A stretch of 64,000 bases of DNA from Rosistilla oblonga. GTDB taxonomy: Bacteria > Planctomycetota > Planctomycetia > Pirellulales > Pirellulaceae. Shown here one piece after another: positions 44,791 to 54,350 of this stretch. The translations under genes were made by a program, and so were the position numbers. The notes beneath the pieces were generated by a model. It was not told the origin of the DNA. It saw nothing but the letters and a program-made list of their open reading frames with translations, and ran no database searches. Numbering within the stretch: position 1 is the stretch's first letter; the number at the start of each line of letters is the position of its first letter. Location: the NCBI RefSeq assembly GCF_007751715.1, contig NZ_CP036292.1:5897339-5961338 (forward strand). Reading direction: 5' to 3'.

Positions 44791-45492
44791 ATGTCAGACG
44801 GTCGATACACGCTCGATGCCTTTTTGGAAAAGACCCGAGATCGCGATCTGAACCAAGGACTGTTCGAACTCGAATCGGACCGGATGCTCGACATCAACCT
44901 CGATGGCGAGGTTTGGATCAAGCTAGGGGCGATGGTCGCTTACACCGGCCAGGTGAAGTTCGAGCGCGAGGGAATCCTCTCGCGCGGGATCGGCAATATG
45001 TTAAAGAAGGCGGTCTCGGGCGAAGGGACTTCACTGACCAAAGCGACTGGCAACGGATCGGTCTTCTGCGCCGATGCGGGAAAGAAGATCACGATCCTGC
45101 AGTTGCAGAACAACGCGATCTGCGTCAATGGAAACGATCTGCTGGCCTTTGAAATGTCGCTGAAGTACGACATCAAAATGATGAAGCGGATGACGTCGAT
45201 GCTAGCCGGCGGCCTGTTCAACATCCGGCTCGAAGGGACCGGAATGGTGGCGATCACCAGCCACTACGATCCGATGACGCTGCCGGTCACGCCAGCTCAA
45301 CCCGTCACGACCGACCCAAATGCAACGGTTCTCTGGTCGGGGAATCTTGAACCGGAACTGAAGACCGATGTCCAACTGAAGACCTTCTTCGGACGTGGAT
45401 CGGGCGAATCGGTCCAACTGCAGTTCCGCGGCAACGGATTTGTCGTCGTGCAACCGTACGAAGAGGTCTACTTCCAACACGGCGGCAGCTAG
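44791..45492 (+). CDS. AIM24 family protein
   Basis: This 233-aa protein matches the AIM24/TraS-like beta-helix family. Features include GEVWIKLGAMVAYTGQVKF, SGEGTSLTKATGNGSVFCA, KKITILQLQNNAICVNGNDLL (excerpt) and GLFNIRLEGTGMVAITSHY, with a C-terminal VQLQFRGNGFVVVQPYEE. The family folds as a double-psi or jelly-roll beta structure and is widespread, but its bacterial role is not known. No signal peptide is seen. The gene lies 100 bp after the isomerase gene on the same strand and converges with a long minus-strand gene. Confidence 0.85.
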   Translation: MSDGRYTLDAFLEKTRDRDLNQGLFELESDRMLDINLDGEVWIKLGAMVAYTGQVKFEREGILSRGIGNMLKKAVSGEGTSLTKATGNGSVFCADAGKKITILQLQNNAICVNGNDLLAFEMSLKYDIKMMKRMTSMLAGGLFNIRLEGTGMVAITSHYDPMTLPVTPAQPVTTDPNATVLWSGNLEPELKTDVQLKTFFGRGSGESVQLQFRGNGFVVVQPYEEVYFQHGGS

Positions 45493-45561
45493 CGCCGACC
45501 ACTCAAATCGCCAACCACTTGGTTCCGCAAGAACCTTTCGTTGGCGACGTCGACCGGAGCC

Positions 45562-48500
45562 TTAACGCCAGATCGGCGAAGGCAACCATTGTCGCAACCG
45601 ATCGGCGATACTGGGGGCCGTTTCCAACGGCGGATCGGTCTGATCGACAGTATCGGTGACCTCCAGTTGTTCGGCTGGCAGCCCCAACACATGCCGCCCC
45701 CAATACGAATCGAGCAAGCGACCGCAGGCGGAAAGGTCGCCACCGCGCATCCGTTCGACGGCGACAAACACGCGACTCTGCAATTCCTTGCGCTCATCGC
45801 TGGTCAGAAACTGATCGTACAACATCACATCGTCGATCCAAACCTTGCCGGGACTGGCGAGGTCAAACGCGATCCGCAATTCTTCCAGCCCTTCGACCGG
45901 CAGATCGGTGACTTCTAAGCGGAATGGCATGCTCGACCAGTCCGAATTGGGAACGCCTTCGGGCGCTTCGCCGATCACCGTACTGCGGCGAATCGATCGG
46001 TCGCGGTAGCGTCCTTCGAGAGACATTCGCAGCCGGACCATATCGGTTTTCGTATCGCGTCGAACGCGAGCGTGCACGGCCAAACGCCCCGATGCGGGTG
46101 CCTTAAACGGATGACTCAACAGCCACGTCTTCGCATTAGTCTCGCCACTGTTGGTCAGTTGCACCGCTTGACTGCCCAACACGCCGGCAGCGACCACTAA
46201 CTGAACACTGCCAGCGGGATGTTGAGCCGACAACCAGCCGGGGATATCGCTTTGGGTCGCCGCAGATTGTTCGAAGTCTCGATTGGCTAATCCTTCATAC
46301 GGCTTGGGCTGCCCCAATGTACCGACGGTCTGCGTCAGGCGCTGCAGCTGCACACCGAGATGTTCGCGAAGCGCCGGCAGGCCGGGAATCTCTACATTCC
46401 ATACGACGATGTCCGCCTTGGGCGAATCGATTCGATAGGCGACCAATTGCCCCGGCCGCAGCGTTTCGACAAGCGTTCGCGATTTCGGCAGCTCGCTACC
46501 ACGACGACCCAACGGATGGATCGCCGCCTCTTCGGGATTGTTCAGTTCGATCTTCACCTGAACCATCCAAGGAGCCGGGTTCAAGGCATACAGATAAAAG
46601 CCGTCTTGAGTCCGCAGCCGACGAACGATCGCCAACTGAGCCGCTTCGGGATCTTCGGATTGCACCGATTCAAACCGCCCCGGCGGCAAAGCGCGGTAGC
46701 ACTGCAGGAACTGGCGCGACGCGGCTTCGCTGCCGCGCGGCGTGGTCCAGCCGCCAACGGCTAACACATTTGCATCGGCTGGCATCAAAATCTGAGCCAG
46801 CGTTCGTTTACCATCATCGCTCGAGAAGACGCCATGGGCGAACAGCCACGCCTGCGTGTTCTCTGCGCCCCAAGGGCTCTGCGACTCGAAAGCGCCCAGC
46901 CGAACATCGGTTGGCGGTCGCATCAACATCGCCCCCGAAGCGGGAAGCGCCGCAAGGTGATTGTCCCACAAAGTGTCTTGCGCCAGCAATGCATCGACGC
47001 TCTGTCGGGCATGATCGGCCAACGGTTGCGAGCGGTGCAACCGCATCGGGATCACTCCCGCAGCACCGCCGATCGACTCCCAATCGATCCCCGCATCCAA
47101 CGCGCGTCGCTGCGGATCGTTAGCTCCTGCAGCGGTGTCGGACATCCAATCGGCAGTCAGCAGCAGGACAGGTCGGTTGCCGGCAGCTTTCGCCAACTGG
47201 CTGAACATCCCCGCCAAACGGCGACCTCGCCAATCGAGAAACGCTCCCTGCCCGTCTCTTTCGATCCAACCGATCATTTGATTGTTTGAAACCGGCGCTC
47301 CCGACAGAGTCGAGCGAAATTCGTCCAGCGTCCGCTGGTCGACGCCCCAGTCGATACCGGGCAATTGCATATACGTCTTGCCGCCTAGGTGCAGGCCAAC
47401 ACCATGCAGCGAGGCGTGGCTGCCGTAGCGTGTCTGCAGTTCGGCGATTACGTCGGTGATCGCATTTTGAACGCGTCGGTCCAACGGATTGTAAAACGGT
47501 GCCAAGCCGTGCTCGGCTGATGAGATGTCGACGTAACGGTGCCCCGCCGAATTGATCGGCTCAATCCCCAACGATTCCTTCGAATCTCGCAACTGCCGTT
47601 CGAGCGCCGTCAACGGCGTCGCCAATTCGACGGCAGGGACCAGCTTCAGCCCCGAGCGGTCGAACATCCGCAGCAGCAATTCGAGGACATCCTTTTTGTT
47701 CGGATCGATTCCACGCGACGAGAAGATTCCCATGTCATGGCGGGCCGTCGCGCTCATCGTGTCGGTAGGATAAAGCGATGTTCCCTCGCTGTTGACCGTG
47801 ATGATCGCGCCATTAAAACCGGCCCACTTCACGTATTGCACCAATCGCTGGCCGGCTTCCAAGAAGGTCTGCCAGTCGTCGATCAGGGTCGCGCCATCGG
47901 GATCAAGCGATCGCGTGCAGCCAAACGTGTCGGCCAACAACGGCTTGTCCAGATAGAGCGCAGTCAAGCGATGTGGTTCATCGGGATCGATCCCGCCGTC
48001 GGCCAGATCGTCTTGCGCGGCCAGCGTATCGGGCCCCGCTTCGATACTCAGGCTCGCAAACCAGGCGGGCTTCGAGGAGTCGAAGTTTGTCAACAAGACC
48101 ATCGGCTGGCGCGTCTTCGGCCAGAAAACGACTCGATGCTCCAGCAGTTCCGGCTGAGATGCGATCGCCTTGGGCAACACCGCAACTCCCGAATCGACTC
48201 CCAACGGGATCACCTTTCCGCTGGCGTTGGGTTCCAGCACGCTGACTCCCAACCGCATCGCGCGATCGTTGGGATAGCGAACAACCAACACATGCGGCTT
48301 GCCGGGATCTTTGATCTGCAGCGGATAAGATTGCCAGCCGCCCGGCTGCAACTCCGAAACCACATGATCCTGCCAAGCGATATGCGTTAGCGGTTCGCTG
48401 CTGAGCGGTTGTTGACGCGCCGGAACAATCGAAGGAATTGCATCGGGGACTAATTTTCCGGGGATCAAACGATCTGGCATCCAGACCGGATTCCACCACT

Positions 48501-49419
48501 GCCGCTTGGTCGGTTCGATCCGAGCGACTTCGATGAAGGGACGCAGGTCTTCGACCGGCGGCGCGTCGCTGACAACAACAAACTGAACGCTTCGCTCGAT
48601 GCTGCCAGAGTCTTGAGCCCAGGGAACTTCGAGCGCCAAATAGCGTCGCTCCGACGTCAAGCGAACGTTGATGTCGTAGGCGGCTTCGGCATCGGGGATC
48701 GTCAACGGGCCCGCATCGACCGGGGCAACCTTGCCATCGGCATCGGTCGCAACCTGCCACTCGCGCTGCAGAATCGGTTTATTGGATCGCGCTTTGGTGA
48801 GCGTCATCAACAGACGCAGCTTTTGATTTGGTGCCAGGCCGGTCGCATTGGGAACGATCTTCAACGGCACGCTTTCGCTGGGCCGAAAGAGCAGGTTCTC
48901 GCGATCCAGTTGTACGTGCAAACGATCTCCCGGCGCACGAGCGATTACCAACTTGATGCGCCCCCCTGCCAGTTCCAGCTCCTGCGGCTGGTCGATCAGA
49001 TCGGCGAGGATCACCGTGGAACCAGTTGGCGGATCAGCAGCGTCGCCGCCAACGGGCGATTGCCGCAGCGTGAGGATCGCTTCGGGAGTTCCGTGAGCTA
49101 CAAATTCCACACCGCCGCGCAGCGACGCGGTTCGCGAGTGAATCGAAATCTGCTTGCGATCGGGCGACAGGTCCAAGCCGCCAGTCGAACCGGCGTCGAG
49201 CGAGAGGTTCCGCAGTCGACCCAACCGACCGCTGTCGATTTCAACCGCCAGCGCCGGCCGTTCGGGGAGAGCGGTCTGCCAGTGAACGCGCACCCTCAGC
49301 TCGATCTCTTGCGAATAGAGCGTTGATGGTAGCGCATCGAGCAGCAAGGCAATCGCTCCGCAAATTGCGAGCGAGCGAAAGAACCTAACAAATCGAAGCG
49401 GACGTCCTTGTCCGTGCAT
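45562..49419 (-). CDS. Very large secreted protein, glycoside-hydrolase-like barrel with flanking beta domains
   Basis: This 1285-aa protein has an N-terminal signal peptide (FFRSLAICGAIALLLDALPS). Beta-rich modules follow for about 450 residues. A region of about 350 residues then has the features of a glycosyl-hydrolase TIM barrel (VKWAGFNGAIITVNSEGTSL, FDRSGLKLVPAVELATPL, GVGLHLGGKTYMQLPG). The C-terminal 300 residues are again beta-rich, with ASGRLAVHARVRRDTK and KVWIDDVMLYDQFLTS suggesting a carbohydrate-binding fold. I cannot name the family or catalytic residues. Layout is similar to the 919-aa protein at 18129, so the two may have related functions. It converges with the AIM24 gene. 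Confidence 0.6.
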   Translation of the reverse strand: MHGQGRPLRFVRFFRSLAICGAIALLLDALPSTLYSQEIELRVRVHWQTALPERPALAVEIDSGRLGRLRNLSLDAGSTGGLDLSPDRKQISIHSRTASLRGGVEFVAHGTPEAILTLRQSPVGGDAADPPTGSTVILADLIDQPQELELAGGRIKLVIARAPGDRLHVQLDRENLLFRPSESVPLKIVPNATGLAPNQKLRLLMTLTKARSNKPILQREWQVATDADGKVAPVDAGPLTIPDAEAAYDINVRLTSERRYLALEVPWAQDSGSIERSVQFVVVSDAPPVEDLRPFIEVARIEPTKRQWWNPVWMPDRLIPGKLVPDAIPSIVPARQQPLSSEPLTHIAWQDHVVSELQPGGWQSYPLQIKDPGKPHVLVVRYPNDRAMRLGVSVLEPNASGKVIPLGVDSGVAVLPKAIASQPELLEHRVVFWPKTRQPMVLLTNFDSSKPAWFASLSIEAGPDTLAAQDDLADGGIDPDEPHRLTALYLDKPLLADTFGCTRSLDPDGATLIDDWQTFLEAGQRLVQYVKWAGFNGAIITVNSEGTSLYPTDTMSATARHDMGIFSSRGIDPNKKDVLELLLRMFDRSGLKLVPAVELATPLTALERQLRDSKESLGIEPINSAGHRYVDISSAEHGLAPFYNPLDRRVQNAITDVIAELQTRYGSHASLHGVGLHLGGKTYMQLPGIDWGVDQRTLDEFRSTLSGAPVSNNQMIGWIERDGQGAFLDWRGRRLAGMFSQLAKAAGNRPVLLLTADWMSDTAAGANDPQRRALDAGIDWESIGGAAGVIPMRLHRSQPLADHARQSVDALLAQDTLWDNHLAALPASGAMLMRPPTDVRLGAFESQSPWGAENTQAWLFAHGVFSSDDGKRTLAQILMPADANVLAVGGWTTPRGSEAASRQFLQCYRALPPGRFESVQSEDPEAAQLAIVRRLRTQDGFYLYALNPAPWMVQVKIELNNPEEAAIHPLGRRGSELPKSRTLVETLRPGQLVAYRIDSPKADIVVWNVEIPGLPALREHLGVQLQRLTQTVGTLGQPKPYEGLANRDFEQSAATQSDIPGWLSAQHPAGSVQLVVAAGVLGSQAVQLTNSGETNAKTWLLSHPFKAPASGRLAVHARVRRDTKTDMVRLRMSLEGRYRDRSIRRSTVIGEAPEGVPNSDWSSMPFRLEVTDLPVEGLEELRIAFDLASPGKVWIDDVMLYDQFLTSDERKELQSRVFVAVERMRGGDLSACGRLLDSYWGRHVLGLPAEQLEVTDTVDQTDPPLETAPSIADRLRQWLPSPIWR

Positions 49420-49599
49420 CGTGAGCAGCTAAGAAAGGGAATGGGATGTGCGAAAGAATCAGCCATCGGGCTGTCGCCGATCCTACACAGCGGAGCGGAA
49501 CGGGGTAAATACCAGTCGCTCTCGCTGCGATTCCGCCGCCCTACCGCCTCGATTGACCTGCGACTGGGGGGGGACATCACCCGCCCTCTGAGCGAAGGC

Positions 49600-50586
49600 T
49601 CAGGAGAACTTGCGGTTCTCCAGCAGTTCGTGCATGTCGTCGATCATCGCCCGCATCGATTGATAGCGTGCTGTCGGCTTCTTCTGGATCGCTTTCATCA
49701 CGATCTCATCCGCCGCCGGTGGGATCTCTCGATCCGGAGAGCGCTCGCTCGGCTTGGGAGGATCGACGTTCTGGATGTTGTTAAACGTCTCGTTGATGTT
49801 GCGTCCACGGAACGGCTCGCGAATTGCCAGCATTTCGTAAAGCACGATCCCCATGCTGAAGATATCGCTCCGCTCGTCGAGATATTTGTAGCCGCGAACC
49901 TGCTCGGGAGACATATATAAGGGAGTCCCCGGCCGCTGTCCCCCGCCAGTAAGGGTGCGCAACTGCATCTCCTCGTCTTCCACGTCTTCGCGGCGGAACA
50001 AAAACGATTCCGATTCGTCGGAGTGTCCCCAGACTTTTGCGACGCCCCAGTCCAACAGGATCACCTCGCCGAAGTTACCGATCCAGATATTTTCGGGCTT
50101 CACATCGCGATGGATCACACCACGGACGTGCGCATAGGCGAGCGCTTGCGCCGCAGAGATCGCGATCTCGATACGTCGCTGCAGCGAATAAGCTTCCGTT
50201 GTCGCTTCGTCCCCCATCGCGATCCGCTTGAGCGCCTGGAAGAAGTTTTCCCCCGAGATCCGCTTCATCGTGAAATAGATCCCCACCTCCGGATCGTGCC
50301 CGATCTCGTAGACCGGCACGGTATTGGGATGCTGCAGCATCGCGGTGATCCGCGCTTCGCGGAGGAACCGGCGGTTTTCCTTGGGATCGTGGATGAACTT
50401 CGGTTGCAAGGTCTTCATCACGACCAAGCGATTGACAACCGTGTCCCAACAGGAGCGCAGCTTCCCGCTCCCCCCCTCGGCCATGTCCTTGAAGTTCGTA
50501 TATTTCGACAATCCAACAGGCATCGGATCGGGAAGCCGATGGTCGGTCGCCGAGAGAACGATGCCGGTCGAGGTATGATCAGCCAT
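49600..50586 (-). CDS. Ser/Thr protein kinase, DWG variant
   Basis: This 328-aa kinase consists almost wholly of one kinase domain. The glycine loop region reads MAEGGSGKLRSCWD, with an unusual GGSGK pattern, and VVMKTL holds the ATP-contact Lys. HRDVKPENIWI carries the catalytic Asp. The metal-binding motif is DWG (LLDWGVAKV) instead of DFG, as in some Pkn-type relatives. GTPLYMSPEQVRG and DERSDIFSMGIVLYEML form the activation segment and helix F. An acidic insert (RREDVEDEEMQLRTL) sits in the activation loop. ATG 50586 is chosen; a longer frame would start inside the glutamine synthetase terminator. Targets are unknown. Confidence 0.87.
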   Translation of the reverse strand: MADHTSTGIVLSATDHRLPDPMPVGLSKYTNFKDMAEGGSGKLRSCWDTVVNRLVVMKTLQPKFIHDPKENRRFLREARITAMLQHPNTVPVYEIGHDPEVGIYFTMKRISGENFFQALKRIAMGDEATTEAYSLQRRIEIAISAAQALAYAHVRGVIHRDVKPENIWIGNFGEVILLDWGVAKVWGHSDESESFLFRREDVEDEEMQLRTLTGGGQRPGTPLYMSPEQVRGYKYLDERSDIFSMGIVLYEMLAIREPFRGRNINETFNNIQNVDPPKPSERSPDREIPPAADEIVMKAIQKKPTARYQSMRAMIDDMHELLENRKFS

Positions 50587-50611
50587 CTGAAATTCCGTTT
50601 CGCCCAGGAAC

Positions 50612-50647
50612 AAAAAAAACCGACCGCCCACACTTGGGCGATCGGTT
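50612..50647 (-). terminator. Rho-independent terminator of the glutamine synthetase gene
   Basis: On the minus strand, 13-nt arms AACCGATCGCCCA and TGGGCGGTCGGTT flank a four-base loop AGTG, then a run of eight T. There is one mismatch (A-G) in the stem. It lies 28 bp after the glutamine synthetase stop and about 26 bp before the kinase start on the same strand. Confidence 0.9.
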
Positions 50648-50674
50648 CAATTTTAACGAGTTTTGCCGACCGCG

Positions 50675-51700
50675 TTATGCGTTGACGGGCAGTTTTGCGC
50701 TCTTAACGGTCGCGATAATCGCACTGGCGACCATGTACGGATCCGCATTCGACGCTGGGCGACGATCTTCCAGCCAACCCTTCCAGCCGTGCTCGACGGT
50801 GAAGATCGGAATTCGGATCGAAGCACCACGGTCCGAAACGCCGTAGCTGAACTTGTCGATCGACTGTGTTTCGTGCAGACCGGTCAAGCGCTGATCGTTG
50901 TCGGCACCATAGACATCGATGTGTTCTTTGATGCGTGGTTCGAAGGCTTGGCAAACCGCTTCGTAAACTTCTTGGCTGCCGCAGGTACGCAGCAGGCTGT
51001 TACTGAAGTTGGCGTGCATACCGCTACCGTTCCAGTCGCCCTTGACTGGTTTGCAGTGGTAATTGATCTCGACGCCGTGGCTTTCCGCGGTGCGATCCAA
51101 CAGGTAACGAGCCAACCAGATTTGATCGCCAGCGTCGCGTGCACCCTTAGCGAAGATCTGGAATTCCCATTGTCCCAACATCACTTCGGCGTTGATGCCT
51201 TCGACGTTCAGACCAGCTTGCAGGCACAATTCCAGGTGCTCTTCGACGATCTCGCGGCCAACCGCTCGGCCACCACCAACGCTACAGTAATAAGGACCTT
51301 GAGGGGCTGGGAAGCCTTGCTCAGGAAAGCCGACTGGCTTTTGTGTTTCCGAATCCCACAGAGTGTATTCCTGCTCGAAACCGAACCAGAAATCGCCATC
51401 GTCGTCGGCGATCGTCGCCCGACCATTGGTCTTGTGCGGCGTGCCGTCGGAATTGAGGACTTCGCACATGACCAGGAATCCAGTTCCGATACGGCCTGGA
51501 TCGGGGATCACTTTAACGGGCTTGAGCAACAGATCCGACTTGCCGCCGGTCGCTTGTTCGGTAGACGATCCGTCAAATGACCACATCTTGGCGTCTTCAA
51601 CGTTGCCGCTGAAATCATCTTCGATCTTGGTCTTGCTGCGGAGCAATTGTGTTGGCTGATATCCATCGAGCCAAACGTATTCGAGTTTGCACTTGGTCAT
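50675..51700 (-). CDS. glnII: Type II (GSII, eukaryote-like) glutamine synthetase
   Basis: This 341-aa enzyme makes glutamine from glutamate, ammonia and ATP. It is of the GSII type, not the larger GSI type. Key parts are VWLDGYQPTQLLRSKTK, MWSFDGSSTEQATGG, WFGFEQEYTLWD (metal-binding), YYCSVGGGRAVGREIVEEH, INAEVMLGQWEFQI, GSGMHANFSNSLLR and RGASIRIPIFT. ATG 51700 is chosen because a GGGGGAAG box lies about seven bases upstream. GSII occurs in Rhizobiales, Streptomyces, some Bacteroidetes and planctomycetes. The strong terminator directly downstream marks a single-gene unit. The 5' flank is long (392 bp), which suggests regulation there, but no operator was identified. Confidence 0.92.
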   Translation of the reverse strand: MTKCKLEYVWLDGYQPTQLLRSKTKIEDDFSGNVEDAKMWSFDGSSTEQATGGKSDLLLKPVKVIPDPGRIGTGFLVMCEVLNSDGTPHKTNGRATIADDDGDFWFGFEQEYTLWDSETQKPVGFPEQGFPAPQGPYYCSVGGGRAVGREIVEEHLELCLQAGLNVEGINAEVMLGQWEFQIFAKGARDAGDQIWLARYLLDRTAESHGVEINYHCKPVKGDWNGSGMHANFSNSLLRTCGSQEVYEAVCQAFEPRIKEHIDVYGADNDQRLTGLHETQSIDKFSYGVSDRGASIRIPIFTVEHGWKGWLEDRRPASNADPYMVASAIIATVKSAKLPVNA

Positions 51701-52092
51701 GCGGAGCTTCCCCCAAAGGAACCTAAAACAAAAGAATCGTGTAACAATTCGATCGAACCTATTCGACCGATGACAAACTTCCAATGATGAGCGGCTGTGT
51801 CCGCGAGCGGATCCTCCGGCCCATCGTTGTTCGTTCTCGCGTCCGCCTTACCAAACCGCTGAGAGTCGCACATCCTTGCGCTGTTACAGATCAATATCGA
51901 ATCCAAGGGTTGCCTAGACCCAGACCGTTTCTCTGTCGAACCAATTCACCTTAATATCTTTTCGACTCGGCTGAAAGTACTTCTGCGCATTATTTTGCCC
52001 TTCGCAGCCGCGCAGCTAACGCTAACGCCGTTTGGTGAGACTTCAGCGGCCGACAACACCACCCAAGCGGCAGGTTATTGCCCGCTAAACGG
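51701..52092. other. Intergenic region upstream of glnII
   Basis: There is no gene in these 392 bp. The glnII promoter should lie near 51701-51900. The left and right sides hold no recognised repeat. The last ~90 bp lie downstream of the minus-strand peptidase gene. I looked for a sigma-54 box (GG-N10-GC type) and saw no convincing one. Confidence 0.5.
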
Positions 52093-54123
52093 TTAGCGCC
52101 CCAACTGATCGGCGAGAAACGGCGCACCATAAATTTTTTCCAAAGCCACCCGAATTGCGGCTGCCGAAACCGAAACCGCTCGTGCCTGATCGGACGTATA
52201 GATGTAATCGGCCGTCAAACTCTGGATGTTCCCGTCGAAGATCAGCCCGACCAGTTCGCCGGCGCGATTCACGACCGGGCTGCCGCTGTTGCCGCCGATA
52301 ATGTCCGCCGTACAAACAAAGTTCATCGGCGTTGCCCGCGGGATCGCGGCGGCCGCACGCTGCCAGCTTTCGGGAAGTTCGTAATCTTCCTGCCCCGCAT
52401 GTTTCGCTGCGTAATCGAAGATCCCCTCCATCTTCGTCCAGGCCGGAACCTCTACCCCGTTCTGCGAATACCCTTTGATCGTGCCGATCGCCAGTCGCAG
52501 CGTGAAGGTTGCGTCGGGATACTTCGACGTGCTGCCGGCGGCGAGCGAAGCTTCGGTGATCTGCGTGTAAGCCTGTTTCTCCTGTTCGTCCAGTTCGTCG
52601 CGGATCTTCCGCAATCGTTGGTATTCCCCCTGCATCGCTCGGGCCAGCAGGATCATCGGGTCCTCCGATTTGTCGATCAACGGCGCGCCGACTTCGACGA
52701 ACTGCTTCCGCGTCTCGAGATCGCCGACCTTGGTGCCGAAGACGAGTTCGGCCGCGCGGACGTCGGGTCGTTTACCGTCGAGAATCTCGACGACCAGCGG
52801 ATCGTCGCCACCGCGACGCTCCGCCAACCGCATCAGTTCATCGGTCAATTTGACTTGCTCCAGATCGTTGTAGATCGGCGCAGTGCTCAGTAGATCCTGC
52901 AGCAGCGAATCGCGATTGGAGACGCGCAGTTCGGGCAATCGCTCGGAATTCGGCTTCTTATCTTCAGCAGCCATCAAGACCAGCGTCTCCGCCAAATCGT
53001 ACAGTCGCGACCGGAAGCCGCTGGTCTGATCGAGGATTTCGACACGTTGTTGTTGCAGTCGAGCGATCGTTTCCCAGGCCGCTGCCGCTTCGGGCTGTTT
53101 GGACCGGACCGCTTCGAGCACCCGCTGCTGACGACGGACCTTCTCCTGCATCGTCTTGGGATCTTGCAGCCCAGCCAACATGCCACCGTACGCTTTCCGC
53201 GAGTTCTGGATACCGAACAGTTCGTCCTGAGCCCGGCGTGATTCCTCTTTGCCACGAAGCCCAAACTGCTGCATCAGCACCTCTTTGCGCCGCAAGTAAT
53301 CAAGCACATAAGGAAGCCGGTGGTCGCGCAAGTACTTCAGCGCCTCGACAGTAAAGATCCGCTGTGTCCGCCCCGGATGCCCGGAGACGAAGACCAGTTC
53401 GTGCTCATCGATCTCCGTATCGCTCCACGGCAGGAAGTTCTCGATCTTGGCCGGCTTCCCCTGTTCGTAGACCCGCAGGATCGTGGCGTCCATGCAGTAG
53501 CGAGGGTATTCGAAGTTGTCGGCGTCGCCGCCGAAGAAGGCGATGCTGGTCTCGGGAGCCCAGACCAAACGGACGTCGGTGTACTTTTTGTATCGGTACA
53601 GATGATATTGCGCGCCGCCGAAGAGCGTCACGACATCCGACCGCAGCCCGGTCCGGTCGAGCGAGTCCTTTTCGATCTCTGCGATCACGGCCCGCCGCGC
53701 GGTGACGGCGTGCTCGGGAGACATCGCTGGCGTGACCGCGGCAGCCACCTTTTCGGTGACGTCGATGATCTCAACCAACTGGTTTATTTCGAGGTCGGGG
53801 GCTTTCAGTTCCTGTTCGTGCGATCGCGCAAGAAAACCCTCTTCGATCAGGTTGCGATCGGCCGTGCTCAGTTTATGCAGCGTGTCCGAGGCGACGTGAT
53901 GGTTCGTCAACACAAGTCCATCGCTCGACACAAAAGAGCCCGAACCGCCGGAGTTCAGCCGCACCGAGGCCTGCATCAGTCGCTTCACCCAAGCGTCATC
54001 GGCTTTGAAGCTGTAGCGATCTCGCAAGTATTCGTTGGGAAGGTCGTTGAACAACCACATCCCTTCGTCGGCAAAACTGCTGCTGGATAACAAGAAAGCG
54101 AGCACTAGAGAAACCTTGTTCAT
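52093..54123 (-). CDS. S46-family dipeptidyl-peptidase, DPP7/DPP11-like
   Basis: This 676-aa serine peptidase has a signal peptide (NKVSLVLAFLLSSSSFADEG) and the S46 features GSGSFVSSDGLVLTNHHVAS with His at about 75-76, an Asp in GDADNFEYPRY, and the catalytic Ser 613 in GGNSGSPVVN. Such enzymes remove dipeptides from peptide N-termini in the periplasm. In this family the residue 18 positions after the Ser is reported to determine P1 preference (Gly in DPP7, Arg in DPP11). Here it is Gly, so a DPP7-like hydrophobic preference is suggested, from memory of the family. ATG 54123 is chosen because the signal peptide begins there. It is divergent from the tandem AAA+ gene. Confidence 0.88.
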   Translation of the reverse strand: MNKVSLVLAFLLSSSSFADEGMWLFNDLPNEYLRDRYSFKADDAWVKRLMQASVRLNSGGSGSFVSSDGLVLTNHHVASDTLHKLSTADRNLIEEGFLARSHEQELKAPDLEINQLVEIIDVTEKVAAAVTPAMSPEHAVTARRAVIAEIEKDSLDRTGLRSDVVTLFGGAQYHLYRYKKYTDVRLVWAPETSIAFFGGDADNFEYPRYCMDATILRVYEQGKPAKIENFLPWSDTEIDEHELVFVSGHPGRTQRIFTVEALKYLRDHRLPYVLDYLRRKEVLMQQFGLRGKEESRRAQDELFGIQNSRKAYGGMLAGLQDPKTMQEKVRRQQRVLEAVRSKQPEAAAAWETIARLQQQRVEILDQTSGFRSRLYDLAETLVLMAAEDKKPNSERLPELRVSNRDSLLQDLLSTAPIYNDLEQVKLTDELMRLAERRGGDDPLVVEILDGKRPDVRAAELVFGTKVGDLETRKQFVEVGAPLIDKSEDPMILLARAMQGEYQRLRKIRDELDEQEKQAYTQITEASLAAGSTSKYPDATFTLRLAIGTIKGYSQNGVEVPAWTKMEGIFDYAAKHAGQEDYELPESWQRAAAAIPRATPMNFVCTADIIGGNSGSPVVNRAGELVGLIFDGNIQSLTADYIYTSDQARAVSVSAAAIRVALEKIYGAPFLADQLGR

Positions 54124-54350
54124 CGAAGTCGTCCGTGATCCGCGGGTGGAATTGTTTTTCTGGCGACGAAGATTGGTACAATCGCATCGACAGGGCGACA
54201 TTCTATCGGGTCGCTGTGCGGCTGTGAATACAATCCGGCAGTGCCCCGCCCGAGGGCGAACGGGCGTTTGCTGGACCGGGCGCCAACACGTGCCACGCTG
54301 ATAAAACGTCCGCTCGTGTCCCCTATATACAAGTCTCTTCTCAATCCTCC
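54124..54350. promoter_or_regulatory. Divergent region between S46 peptidase and AAA+ genes
   Basis: These 227 bp lie between two divergently oriented genes and should hold both promoters. No promoter box was assigned. Confidence 0.4.
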
